DNA from: JAEXNA01 sp050486105
Lineage (GTDB): Bacteria > Vulcanimicrobiota > Xenobia > Xenobiales > JADMJV01
DNA length: 32,210 nucleotides
Assembly (NCBI GenBank): GCA_050486105.1
Contig: JBJHCR010000033.1
Coordinates: 1 to 32,210 of the forward strand
Reading direction: 5' to 3'
The notes under the pieces were generated by a model. That model saw only the letters and a list, made by a program, of their open reading frames with translations. It did not search any database and was not told the origin of the DNA. Both the position numbers and the translations under genes were made by a program. Numbering within the stretch: the stretch's first letter is position 1; every line of letters begins with the position of its first letter. This document shows positions 16,243 through 22,771 of the stretch, in pieces.

Positions 16243-16323
16243 CGAGGAAACTTCTTGCTGATCTCACCGCCCCCTTCCGTACCGCCACTTCTGCAGCTCT
16301 TGCGAACCCTTGGTCAGGTCTAG

Positions 16324-16352
16324 TGGACAGGCAGAAAACGGCAGATTATGAT
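16324..16352 (+). promoter_or_regulatory. Promoter of the Uma2 gene, leaderless geometry
   Basis: TGGACA (16324-16329), a 17-base spacer and TATGAT (16347-16352), then 6 bases to the GTG at 16359. One of five starts in this window with the same spacing between -10 box and start codon. Confidence 0.65.
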
Positions 16353-16358
16353 AGACCG

Positions 16359-16958
16359 GTGAGCACCGCCCCAGAGTTAGATCTTGTCTCTGTCGAAGAT
16401 TACCTTCGACAAGAACGCGAGTCTCAAGTCAAGCATGAGTATCTCGGCGGCGCGGTCTATGCCATGACTGGAGGCCGCAACAGGCACAACCTCTTGGCCT
16501 CGAACACTCTCCTCGCCCTGGGCAGTCAGTTGAGAGGCACGGCGTGTCGCGCCTTCAACTCGGATACCAAAATTCGGATCCGTTTGCCCGACCACACTCG
16601 GTTCTACTACCCCGACGTCTCCGTGATTTGCGAACAAAACTCCCTAGACGAGGTCTTCCAAGATCGACCGGTTCTCGTGGTGGAGGTCCTCTCTGAATCG
16701 ACCCGCCGTACAGACCTCGGGGAGAAAGCCGAGGCATACCAAACTCTTGCCAGTCTGGAATTCTATCTGCTGGTGGAACAAAAGGCCTGCGCCGTGATCG
16801 CCTACCGACGAACAGACCAAGGCTTCAAACGGGACGTCTACGAGGGTCTGTCCTCGGTGATCTCCCTACCGCAGCTCGGAATCGAACTTCCGCTTTCCGA
16901 GATCTACGAGGCCGTCGATTTCGATGGCAGCCAGGACCACCCGCCTCAAAAAGGATGA
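16359..16958 (+). CDS. Uma2 family (DUF820) putative PD-(D/E)XK endonuclease
   Basis: 199 residues of the Uma2/DUF820 family, abundant in cyanobacteria and other large-genome bacteria and often linked to mobile regions. Visible marks: VSVEDYLRQERES at the N terminus, HEYLGGAVYAMTGG, HNLLASNTLLALGSQLRG, then the nuclease core YYPDVSVIC (Asp), PVLVVEVLSEST (Glu), and EKAEAYQ (Lys). All expected acidic and basic core residues are present. The start GTG at 16359 is fixed by the promoter 6 bases upstream; the frame is open back to 16194 but that stretch overlaps the gspF control region. The stop overlaps the next ATG (ATGA). Biological role of Uma2 proteins is not settled. Confidence 0.88.
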   Translation: MSTAPELDLVSVEDYLRQERESQVKHEYLGGAVYAMTGGRNRHNLLASNTLLALGSQLRGTACRAFNSDTKIRIRLPDHTRFYYPDVSVICEQNSLDEVFQDRPVLVVEVLSESTRRTDLGEKAEAYQTLASLEFYLLVEQKACAVIAYRRTDQGFKRDVYEGLSSVISLPQLGIELPLSEIYEAVDFDGSQDHPPQKG

Positions 16959-17515
16959 CCAGTGACAATGTGACTGGCAATTATGGCGAAAATAGTGGGT
17001 CCTCGGCGGCGAAGCGCCGACCGTTTGCGCGAAGCTCAGCCGTGGTCACGGTCGACAACTACCGGCAGGACCCGCTGTACCCGAGAATTGTCAGGGTCGT
17101 GGAGTCGATCCTCAAGCGCGGGAAGGTTCTGGCTCCGGTCGACGTCTTAGTCGGCATGGGCCTGCTCGATCCGAAGCACCTCGAAGCCTGGCGGCGTGGC
17201 CGAGTCTCGTACCTCGAGCGTGTCATCACCTGCAACCTGACACGGCTCTCGAGGCTGCTGCGAATTCTACGCTTCCACGCGCACGACCTGAATCTCAAGC
17301 CATCGTGGACAGCGTATATGCGCTGGGGCAAGGGGCCGAATCAGCGGCTTCGTTTCACCAAGACCGGCGTGCAGAAGCTCGAAGAGATGTACGCGACACA
17401 CTTCGTTTGGCCGGGGAAGAGACGATGGGGTGACCTCCCGGAGGATCGGCCTCGAAAAGCTGCGGGTCTTACTGCGGCGGATAAGCTGCGGGAATCTATT
17501 GATGGTCGCGGGTGA
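16955..17515 (+). CDS. Conserved protein of unknown function
   Basis: 186 residues, basic. The core YRQDPLYPRIVRVVESIL, then PVDVLVGMGLLDPKHLEAW, YLERVITCNLTRLSRLLRIL and MRWGKGPNQRLRFTKTG is well formed and resembles a widespread family of unknown function I have seen annotated only as hypothetical. It starts inside the Uma2 stop (ATGA), so both are probably co-translated. Codon choice is more CG-ending than in the neighbours (many GTC, CTC, CGG), suggesting transfer. The last 30 residues after HFVWPGKRRWG look appended: the stop codon region (17508-17540) is shared with the 3' end of the AbrB-type antitoxin gene at 22768. Confidence 0.7.
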   Translation: MTSDNVTGNYGENSGSSAAKRRPFARSSAVVTVDNYRQDPLYPRIVRVVESILKRGKVLAPVDVLVGMGLLDPKHLEAWRRGRVSYLERVITCNLTRLSRLLRILRFHAHDLNLKPSWTAYMRWGKGPNQRLRFTKTGVQKLEEMYATHFVWPGKRRWGDLPEDRPRKAAGLTAADKLRESIDGRG

Positions 17516-17595
17516 GACTCCGAAGCTGCTTCCAAGTCCACTTTCTAGAAAGAGCCAGGATCGCAGGTCGCAAGGAGATCACCATAATCTTTTCG
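17505..17595 (-). pseudogene. Remnant of an AbrB-type antitoxin gene 3' end
   Basis: On the minus strand this reads KWTWKQLRSLTRD, matching TWNWEQLRSLTRE at the end of the antitoxin encoded at 22768-22995. DNA identity is clearest at about 17509-17541. Nothing further of the antitoxin or of its toxin partner is recognisable. It occupies the junction after the conserved hypothetical gene and suggests a decayed TA module. Confidence 0.45.
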
Positions 17596-17690
17596 TGCAA
17601 AAAAGAAACCAAACTCGGGGCCCGCCGTCGTGAAATGACCAAAACCGGCTGTATTGGGAATAACATCGAGGAGAGGGATACCATAAGATT

Positions 17691-18122
17691 ATGAGACAGT
17701 TCTTGCGCGGGTTGGCCCTGTTGAGTTCGATTGTCATGCTGGTGAGTTTTGTTTATTATCGGACCCACAAGCCGGTTGAGGCCGGTTTGAGTCAAGAGAC
17801 CGTGTTCCCCAGTTCAAAGGTTGGCACAGCCATGGAGTTGCCCTCCACGGATCGGTCGGGGAGGGATCCGGTCGTTGCCCAGGCCTCGCCCACCCCCACC
17901 CCTAATTCCACAGTTGTACCCGAGCCGGTATTGATTCCCAGCAGCAAGAGTGGTCGTATCCTCACCCCGTCTGCCACGGTTACGCCCGCACCGGGGGAGC
18001 CGCCCACCGTTTTGCCGGGCTCGAAGAGCATCCAGGTCGTTCCTCCGGCAAACCCTACTTTTATGCCCGGCTCAAAGAGTGAGCGAGCCTTTCCTCTACC
18101 CTCGGAGACCCCTGAAGAGTAA
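17691..18122 (+). CDS. Membrane-anchored protein with four P(S/G)SK repeats
   Basis: 143 residues. One hydrophobic N-terminal segment (about 5-22) could be a signal anchor or signal peptide; there is no lipobox. The rest is Pro/Ser/Thr-rich and disordered, with four short repeats: FPSSKVG (39-45), IPSSKSG (82-88), LPGSKSI (108-114), MPGSKSE (125-131). The repeats share hydrophobic-P-(S/G)-S-K-(S/V), an evenly kept motif in otherwise divergent sequence. Function is not recognised. The TAA overlaps the ATG of the hydroxylase-like gene (TAATG), so the two proteins are made together and may work together in the envelope. A TACCAT box lies 6 bases before the ATG, and a GAGGAGAGGG stretch is too far upstream for normal use. 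Confidence 0.7.
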   Translation: MRQFLRGLALLSSIVMLVSFVYYRTHKPVEAGLSQETVFPSSKVGTAMELPSTDRSGRDPVVAQASPTPTPNSTVVPEPVLIPSSKSGRILTPSATVTPAPGEPPTVLPGSKSIQVVPPANPTFMPGSKSERAFPLPSETPEE

Positions 18123-18889
18123 TGAGGGCTTACGAACTTCTCCTGGCGAGCTCCCTGAGCTTCGGTTTCCTCATTCTGGTCTTCCGCCCACTGGAGTGGG
18201 CATTTCCGGCTCGCAAAGACCAGCAGTTTTTCCGACCGGACTGGTGGACCGACTTGTGTTTTTTTCTGGGACAGTATCTGTTCTGGGGCGGTCTGGTTAT
18301 AGGTGCGCTGACCTATTTGACAGGTTGGTTGGAGATGATAGTTCCCTCAGGCTTTCGGGAGTTCGTGGCTTCTCAACCGTGGTGGCTTCAGGCGCTCGAG
18401 GTGGTGGTACTGAGCGACTTCCTGGTCTATTGGGGACATCGCTTGCAGCATAGAGTGGGGTTTCTATGGCGATTTCACTCGATTCATCACAGCGCCGAGC
18501 ACCTGGATTGGCTGGCCGCTCATCGAGAGCACCCCATCGACACCATCTACACGATGACGTTAATCAATGTGCCGGCTTTTGTCCTGGGCTTCCCACTCGA
18601 GACCTTGACCGGGCTAATCGCGTTCCGTGGAATCTGGGCCATTTACATCCACAGCAACGTTCGCTTGCCGATCGGGCCCATACGCATGGTGATCGGAGCG
18701 CCCGAACTTCACCATTGGCACCACGACAAAGACCGTGACGCTGGAAACTACGCCAATATCTCCCCTCTGATGGACCTGCTTTTCGGAACCTACTGCTGCC
18801 CGGATCACGAGCCCGAAGAGTTCGGGGTGCGTGAGCACATTCCGAAAGGATATATAGCGCAGTTGCTGCATCCGTTTCGGGATCCCTGA
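18122..18889 (+). CDS. Sterol desaturase / fatty acid hydroxylase family membrane enzyme
   Basis: 255 residues, a di-iron membrane oxygenase of the fatty acid hydroxylase superfamily. Several hydrophobic segments (about 5-22, 44-67, 90-104, 143-158, 165-180) surround the histidine clusters HRLQH (106-110), HSIHH (119-123) and HHWHH (197-201), with extra His at 134, 137 and 177. These ligate two iron atoms and are complete. The family hydroxylates or desaturates lipid chains; the substrate cannot be read from sequence. It is translated from a start overlapping the stop of the P(S/G)SK protein, an arrangement that suggests a shared envelope-lipid task. Confidence 0.9.
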   Translation: MRAYELLLASSLSFGFLILVFRPLEWAFPARKDQQFFRPDWWTDLCFFLGQYLFWGGLVIGALTYLTGWLEMIVPSGFREFVASQPWWLQALEVVVLSDFLVYWGHRLQHRVGFLWRFHSIHHSAEHLDWLAAHREHPIDTIYTMTLINVPAFVLGFPLETLTGLIAFRGIWAIYIHSNVRLPIGPIRMVIGAPELHHWHHDKDRDAGNYANISPLMDLLFGTYCCPDHEPEEFGVREHIPKGYIAQLLHPFRDP

Positions 18890-19126
18890 GGCTAGGTCCG
18901 GTGTAACGCAAAATCGCGGCCAAATCTTGCGTAAGCTGTCGGCAACGGTGTCTGATAAGGCTGTCGTAATGGCTGCTATGATCGTGTATGCTTACTGCTC
19001 CACTAGGATCATGCCGGATCGAGGTCTGGTAGTTCGTCTCGTGCCAAAAGCAACGTGAGAGCGCGAGGGGCTCCTGGGACCTTCTGAATCACCCCCTCCC
19101 ACTCCCGAGGCCCAATTTCTCGTTAG
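18890..19126. other. Non-coding stretch with a possible transposase remnant
   Basis: No intact gene. The reading from about 18927 to the TGA at 19058 (plus strand) gives SDKAVVMAAMIVYAYCSTR, which recalls the N-terminal helix of IS1182/IS5-like transposases (a run of hydrophobic residues ending YaYxxGxxSSR). It is short and lacks the SSR motif, so this is only a possible insertion-sequence scar. The rest shows no structure. Confidence 0.3.
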
Positions 19127-19168
19127 TGTCATTTGAAATGCTTTATGACATGGGATAAAGTAATGTCA
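19127..19168 (+). promoter_or_regulatory. Promoter and three-half-site operator of the AbrB/PIN module
   Basis: TTGAAA (19133-19138), 17 bases, TAAAGT (19156-19161). Half-sites TGTCAT (19127-19132), ATGACAT (19145-19151) and ATGTCA (19163-19168) form two inverted pairs 18 bases apart that cover the -35, the spacer and the region just after the -10. This is a good autorepression site for the antitoxin that follows. Confidence 0.6.
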
Positions 19169-19194
19169 GGTTTATAAAGAAAGGGAAAGAACTT

Positions 19195-19443
19195 GTGAAA
19201 GCAATGAAAATGTCAGAAGGTGGTCGGGTGGTGGTCCCTGCCGAGATCCGTAAGGCTCTCAACGTGCGTGACGGAGACATTGTCTATTGGGAACTTGTTG
19301 ATGGAGAAGCTCGGCTAAGTACGAAACTGTCTCGACTTCGCCGTAGCCAGGAACTCGTTCAAAGAATTGCTCCCAATGAGTCAGGCGCGTCGGTCGTAGA
19401 AGAATTGATTGCCGAACGAAGACGGGAGGCTGAACGAGATTGA
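19195..19443 (+). CDS. AbrB/MazE-type antitoxin
   Basis: 82 residues. The N-terminal swapped-hairpin DNA-binding domain reads MKMSEGGRVVVPAEIRKAL with the G-R-V-V-V-P-x-E-I-R core diagnostic for AbrB/SpoVT folds, then VRDGDIVYWELVDGEARL. The C-terminal helices SRLRRSQELVQRI and ASVVEELIAERRREAE would cover the toxin. GTG 19195 is preceded by AAGGGAAAG at a usable distance; an ATG at 19204 is an alternative. The stop TGA overlaps the toxin TTG. Autoregulation through the operator just upstream is likely. Confidence 0.88.
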   Translation: MKAMKMSEGGRVVVPAEIRKALNVRDGDIVYWELVDGEARLSTKLSRLRRSQELVQRIAPNESGASVVEELIAERRREAERD

Positions 19444-19829
19444 GTTCGTATGCCTTGGATGCTTCTGCTGTTTTGGCTTATCTTTGGAAAGAAACCGGAT
19501 GGGAAGTCGTCGAAGAGGCTCTGCTGGCAAAGCCCGTTCTGATTTCAACAGTAAACATGTCAGAGCTTGCTTGCAAGTTGCTGGAGCGGGGATTTGTGGA
19601 GAGCGACGGACATCAACTGCTGAGGAATCTTGGAATGAGGCAGATAGATTTCGATTCGGAGCAGGCTTGGCGAACGGCTGCCCTCCGTTCGTCCACCCGG
19701 CCTTGGGGCCTATCGTTGGGAGATCGGGCCTGCCTTGCCTTGGCACAAAGCCGGGGCATCGCAGCCTTGACTGCTGATCGAGCTTGGCTTGAGTTGCAGC
19801 TAGGAATTCAAATCGAGTCCATTCGATAA
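19440..19829 (+). CDS. PIN-domain toxin (VapC family)
   Basis: 129 residues, start TTG inside the antitoxin stop (TTGA). Catalytic acids of the PIN fold are present: ALDASAVLAYL (Asp), TVNMSELACKL (Glu), SLGDRACLALA (Asp), LTADRAWLEL (Asp). The length and the YALDASAVLA start fit the VapC branch partnered by AbrB-like antitoxins. Expected to be an RNase acting on tRNA or rRNA, silent while bound. Both genes run with the operator at 19127-19168. Confidence 0.9.
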   Translation: MSSYALDASAVLAYLWKETGWEVVEEALLAKPVLISTVNMSELACKLLERGFVESDGHQLLRNLGMRQIDFDSEQAWRTAALRSSTRPWGLSLGDRACLALAQSRGIAALTADRAWLELQLGIQIESIR

Positions 19830-19878
19830 AGAGAGGACGACCTCTGCGCCTGGCGTATGGCTTCCAGCCAGTAACTCC

Positions 19879-20111
19879 CCCACAGCCATAAGCCATTAAG
19901 AGCTCGGAGTGATCAATTCAACCTTCGGGAAGTAAGTTTGGAACCTTCCCACATCGGCGGTGGCGAGCGGCCAACCCATCAGTTGAGAGTGAGCTCCGAT
20001 GAAGAAGTCAGGAAGGGGAACTTTTGGAATCGGGCCTCCCGCCTCAAGGTTCCTTCGTTCGAGGTAGGTGCGATAAGCGTCGGCACAGATCTGAGATGCC
20101 GCGTAGGGGAG
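19879..20111. repeat. 233-bp repeat, copy 1
   Basis: Matches 22332-22564 over 233 bases without any insertion or deletion and with only about a dozen substitutions. Copy 2 lies inside an intact PIN toxin gene and its 3' flank; copy 1 is a detached piece of such a gene in the same orientation. Copies are 2.45 kb apart as direct repeats and could recombine to delete everything between. Confidence 0.9.
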
Positions 20112-20133
20112 GTTCCGCAGGCCCCATATCGCT
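19896..20133 (-). pseudogene. 5'-truncated PIN toxin gene
   Basis: The minus strand reads LPYAASQICADAYRTYLER through FFIGAHSQLMGWPLATADV to LITPSS and a TAA stop, the same as the C-terminal half of the toxin at 22349-22771. The frame has no stop and amino acid changes are conservative (QVD to KVE). The first half, with the initiating region and the first catalytic Asp, is missing; homology stops at the -35 box of the DUF433 promoter. The element looks cut by the arrival of the DUF433/DUF5615 pair. Confidence 0.8.
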
Positions 20134-20161
20134 TGGTTTCTGTCCGGAAATGGTGTAAACT
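20133..20161 (+). promoter_or_regulatory. Promoter of DUF433/DUF5615 module, leaderless geometry
   Basis: TTGGTT (20133-20138), 17-base spacer, TAAACT (20156-20161), then 6 bases to the GTG at 20168. It starts exactly where the truncated toxin homology ends. Confidence 0.65.
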
Positions 20162-20167
20162 CCCAAT

Positions 20168-20389
20168 GTGAGCTATCGAGAAATCATCACCCTAGAACCT
20201 GGAAAGCGCGGCGGGAAACCCTGTATCCGCGGGATGCGGATCACCGTCTACGACATCCTCTCCTATCTCGCTTCAGGAATGACCCAAGAGGAAATTCTGG
20301 CCGACTTCCCCTATCTCACTGAAGCCGACATTCGAGCCTGCCTGAGCTACGCCGCCGACCGGGAACAGCACACCCTCGCCGCTTCTTGA
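20168..20389 (+). CDS. DUF433 antitoxin
   Basis: 73 residues of the DUF433 family, a winged-helix-like DNA-binding protein that acts as the antitoxin of DUF5615 PIN-like toxins. Marks: ITLEPGKRGGKPCIRGMRITVYDIL, read as GKRGGKPCIRG then MRITVYDIL, and GMTQEEILADFPYLTEADI. These are the standard family signature almost unchanged. GTG 20168 is used; an overlapping ATG at 20166 runs into a stop at once. The stop TGA overlaps the partner TTG. Confidence 0.92.
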   Translation: MSYREIITLEPGKRGGKPCIRGMRITVYDILSYLASGMTQEEILADFPYLTEADIRACLSYAADREQHTLAAS

Positions 20390-20718
20390 GGCTCCTCCTC
20401 GATCATAATCTCTCGCCTCGATTGGTCTCGAGACTGCAAGACCTCTACCCGGAGTCGGTCCATGTTGCCTCGGTCGGACTGTCCACAGCAAGAGACCAAG
20501 AAGTCTGGGAGTATGCCCGCGACAACGAGCTGATCCTGGTCAGCAAAGATGCTGACTTTAGCGAAATGAGCATCCTGCTGGGGTCCCCTCCGAAGGTCAT
20601 CTGGCTGACCGTCGGCAACTGCTCGACCGCGCAAGTAGAAGCAATACTCCGAAGCAACTTCACTGCCGCAGAAGAGCTCGTCAATGATACCACTCTTAGC
20701 ATCCTGCGGATCTCATGA
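20386..20718 (+). CDS. DUF5615 PIN-like toxin
   Basis: 110 residues. It starts MRLLLDHNLSPRLVSRL from a TTG in the antitoxin stop (TTGA). LLDHNLSP, ASVGLSTARDQEVWEYARDN, LVSKDADFSEM and PKVIWLTVGNCST are the diagnostic blocks of DUF5615 PIN-like proteins (Mut7-C related). Asp6, the Asp of STARDQ and the two Asp of KDADF are the presumed metal ligands. Predicted RNase toxin, co-translated with the DUF433 antitoxin. Confidence 0.92.
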   Translation: MRLLLDHNLSPRLVSRLQDLYPESVHVASVGLSTARDQEVWEYARDNELILVSKDADFSEMSILLGSPPKVIWLTVGNCSTAQVEAILRSNFTAAEELVNDTTLSILRIS

Positions 20719-20871
20719 CCCTGGGTACCTCGTGGGTACCAACTCAGCGATATTCGGCCAATCAAGAACGATGCTCCGCCTAACCGCGGAACAGGAACGC
20801 CCAAATTCAAGCCATTCGACGCCACTCACCGCCTGCATCCGACCCCAGACAAACCCACGGGGTGTCTTTTC

Positions 20872-20910
20872 ATCAGGTGGTCGATGGTTCGAACCCATCA
20901 CGGCCCACCA
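20872..20910 (+). repeat. 3' end of a tRNA gene (likely tRNA-Met type), probable attachment site
   Basis: ATCAGG fits an anticodon-stem 3' strand, TGGTC a variable loop. GATGG-TTCGAAC-CCATC (20883-20899) is a perfect T-arm, ACGGCCC (20900-20906) an acceptor 3' strand, then A and CCA (20908-20910). No 5' half (expected GGGCCGT start, D-arm, anticodon) is found upstream. The pattern resembles elongator tRNA-Met. A tRNA 3' end alone is the classic scar left where an integrase recombined into a tRNA gene. No integrase gene is seen in the window. Confidence 0.7.
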
Positions 20911-21079
20911 GGCGGGAACCCAAGCTTTGTGCGGGTTACCGCTGTTTTTTGCCCGACCGGGCTGTGGACAGCTTGACTTGAAGTTCTCCCCGACCAGAGG
21001 TCATCGACCTGCCGCTCTTGGAGCTGCCTCAAGAGCAAGGCCAGGCCGGGCCTTGGGAACTATCTGGCCCCTGGATCCT
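20911..21079. other. Non-coding stretch between tRNA scar and oxidase fragment
   Basis: No gene recognised. It is open in the frame of the oxidase fragment but the translation is not protein-like. Just before the tRNA scar, TGGGTACC occurs twice (20722-20729 and 20733-20740), 11 bases apart. Confidence 0.4.
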
Positions 21080-21562
21080 TCGGGACACGTGGTGCGAGCG
21101 CGACAGGTTATCCTGACTGTTCCGCCAGCGGCACTTTTCGATTTGGACCCGACCTCGGCACTTTTCGGTGTGGCCGGATTCCGAGATGATCTGCAAGCCG
21201 TTCAGCCGCAACGAGCGCCACGGCTGTTTCTAGCTTTTCGACAGCCTTGGTGGAAGAGTTTGGGCATCCAGGACGGGTTCTCCAGAACAGATCTCCCCCT
21301 GCGGCAATGTGTAGACTTTGGTACCGAGTCAGAGCAGCCCGGGGGAGAACCGAACAACTCTAACTCTTTATTGCTCGCGACCTTTTCGGAGGCTGAAGCG
21401 GGCGCGTTCTGGGCTGATTTTCTCAGTGGACCTAGCGACCCGTTTCCCTCCGTCGGGGTGCCCCCCCGCTTACAAGCACCTCGGCCGTTGGTGGAGGAAG
21501 CCTTGCGGCAACTCGAACTGCTTCACGGCGTGGCTATTCCCCAACCCTACTGGGCCTCTTTC
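21080..21562 (+). pseudogene. Fragment of flavin amine oxidase gene
   Basis: Over 483 bases this matches 28108-28590 of the amine oxidase gene with substitutions but no insertion or deletion, and the frame is fully open: VRARQVILTVPPAA, AFRQPWWKSLGIQDGFSRTD, SEQPGGEPNNSNSLLLAT, PYWASF. The N-terminal FAD-binding part and the C-terminal part are missing, so it cannot make an active enzyme. It ends abruptly at GGGCCTCTTTC, where the VOC gene's 3' end begins on the other strand. Confidence 0.88.
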
Positions 21563-22104
21563 AAATTCAATTGCCACGATACTCCAAATCGGTCAACTAC
21601 CCAACCGAACTTTTTGCTGAAACCGTAGTTGTCCAACGGCATGGCGACCTCTCCATTTTCGGAGAGTTTGGAGTAGAGCCTTGCAATTTCTTCTTCGCTA
21701 TCACAGTCCACATAGATTGCTACAGCAGGTGTGAAGTCCCAATTGTGAACAGGCGGGCTGTCACTGCACATGAATGTCTGCCCGTTTAACTCGAATGTAC
21801 CGTGCATAACAGTGCCTTCGTTGCCAGGACCGTCTTTGCCCCAACGTTGCAGGTCGATAATTTTCGAGCTGTCGAACAGAGTCATATAGAAGTTCATCGC
21901 TTCCTCGGCATCATTTCTCTGGAATGTCAGGAATGGTACGAGCTTTTGTTTCATAGCGGGTTCACTTTCGGTTGTTCCTAGATACTTGTCTGACTGCTGA
22001 GCAGGACAGCTTGCTGCAAACAGGCAGCATACGGCAAACAGGCTCATCAAGAATAGTTGTAGTGTTGCTTTCATCTGTCTTGAACTTGATTTACTCGATT
22101 TCAT
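21547..22104 (-). CDS. VOC-superfamily (PhnB-like) lipoprotein
   Basis: 185 residues. A signal peptide with LFAASC as a probable lipobox (Cys33) precedes a PhnB-like/3-demethylubiquinone-methyltransferase-like vicinal oxygen chelate domain: PFLTFQRNDAEEAMNFYMTLF, GTVMHGTFELNGQTFMCSDSP, GWVVDRFGVSWQL. Such domains are usually cytosolic, so a lipoprotein version is unusual. GC is clearly lower than around it and there is no Shine-Dalgarno site, both pointing to a foreign source. The final residues KEAQ and the stop are read from the antisense of the oxidase fragment, so the native stop seems lost. An internal ATG at 22074 is an alternative start. Confidence 0.78.
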   Translation of the reverse strand: MKSSKSSSRQMKATLQLFLMSLFAVCCLFAASCPAQQSDKYLGTTESEPAMKQKLVPFLTFQRNDAEEAMNFYMTLFDSSKIIDLQRWGKDGPGNEGTVMHGTFELNGQTFMCSDSPPVHNWDFTPAVAIYVDCDSEEEIARLYSKLSENGEVAMPLDNYGFSKKFGWVVDRFGVSWQLNLKEAQ

Positions 22105-22190
22105 TGCTTTTTCTTTCTAAAGGGCTCTTTCAGTCCATTCCACTCTTTTGTCGACTGGAGGACCCCAAAATCGACATCATGGGACTCGAT

Positions 22191-22349
22191 CTAGCAGGTA
22201 GATTCCAACCTGTTGGGCGTTGGCTGCCGGCTGATGAGTTGGGCTAAGCTTCGGGCTTCATCCATCTTGCCGAGCAGGTACGGGACTACCTCGAGCGCTT
22301 CACCCGGCCGAAGTTTTTCACCGCCACCACGCCCACAGCCATAAGCCAT
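22191..22349 (-). CDS. Possible small ORF coupled to the PIN toxin
   Basis: 52 codons starting at an ATG that overlaps the toxin stop (TAATG). It includes GEALEVVPYLLGKMDEARSL, which looks helix-forming, but no family is recognised. In repeat copy 1 only the first six codons are shared before the sequences diverge. The remaining bases between here and 22104 hold no other gene. Low confidence that it is a gene. Confidence 0.25.
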   Translation of the reverse strand: MAYGCGRGGGEKLRPGEALEVVPYLLGKMDEARSLAQLISRQPTPNRLESTC

Positions 22350-22564
22350 TAAGAGCTCGGAGTGATCAGATCTACTTGCGGGAAATAAGTTTGGAACCTT
22401 CCCACATCGGCGGTGGCGAGCGGCCAACCCATCAGTTGCGAGTGAGCTCCGATGAAGAAGTCAGGAAGGGGAACTTTTGGAATCGGGCCTCCCGACTCGA
22501 GGTTCCTTCGTTCGAGGTAGGTGCGATAAGCGTCGGCACAGATCTGAGATGCCGCGTAGGGGAG
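22332..22564. repeat. 233-bp repeat, copy 2
   Basis: Partner of 19879-20111, covering the 3' half of the PIN toxin gene and a few bases beyond its stop. Direct orientation relative to copy 1. Confidence 0.9.
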
Positions 22565-22771
22565 ATCAAGAATGAGCAATCCCCAGTTCCTCAACCTTCT
22601 TGAAACGGTAGGTGGATCCGGGTCTCCGACACAAATCTCGGCGAGGGCAACCGAGTTTATGGCCGCTCCGCCCTCGGAGACACCGTTTGCGATAGTTTCT
22701 CTGGCCCAATCAAAGAAGACGGAATTTGGCTGGGATGCGTAGATGATCACGTTTGTGTCGAAGAGAATCAC
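22349..22771 (-). CDS. PIN-domain toxin (VapC family)
   Basis: 140 residues. Start GTG at 22771 overlaps the antitoxin TGA (GTGA), giving MILFDTNVIIYASQP with the first catalytic Asp at the usual place. Other core residues: NSVALAEICVG (Glu), PLPDFFIGAHS (Asp), LATADVGRFQTYF (Asp). An upstream TTG at 22801 would overlap the antitoxin by 34 bases and adds nothing like a PIN fold. The 3' half is duplicated at 19896-20133. Expected to be an RNase held inactive by the AbrB-type partner. Confidence 0.88.
   Translation of the reverse strand: MILFDTNVIIYASQPNSVFFDWARETIANGVSEGGAAINSVALAEICVGDPDPPTVSRRLRNWGLLILDLPYAASQICADAYRTYLERRNLESGGPIPKVPLPDFFIGAHSQLMGWPLATADVGRFQTYFPQVDLITPSS

Noticed and set aside
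19381..19896. 171-codon ORF antisense to the AbrB/PIN pair
   Set aside because: Fully overlaps two well-supported genes and has Arg/Pro-rich composition typical of antisense frames.
20684..21079. Coding sequence leading in frame into the oxidase fragment
   Set aside because: The translation before 21080 resembles no protein and crosses the tRNA scar; openness is chance in GC-rich DNA.
19830..22348. CRISPR array or tandem repeats
   Set aside because: Only two long copies 2.45 kb apart exist; no short regularly spaced repeats were found anywhere in the window.
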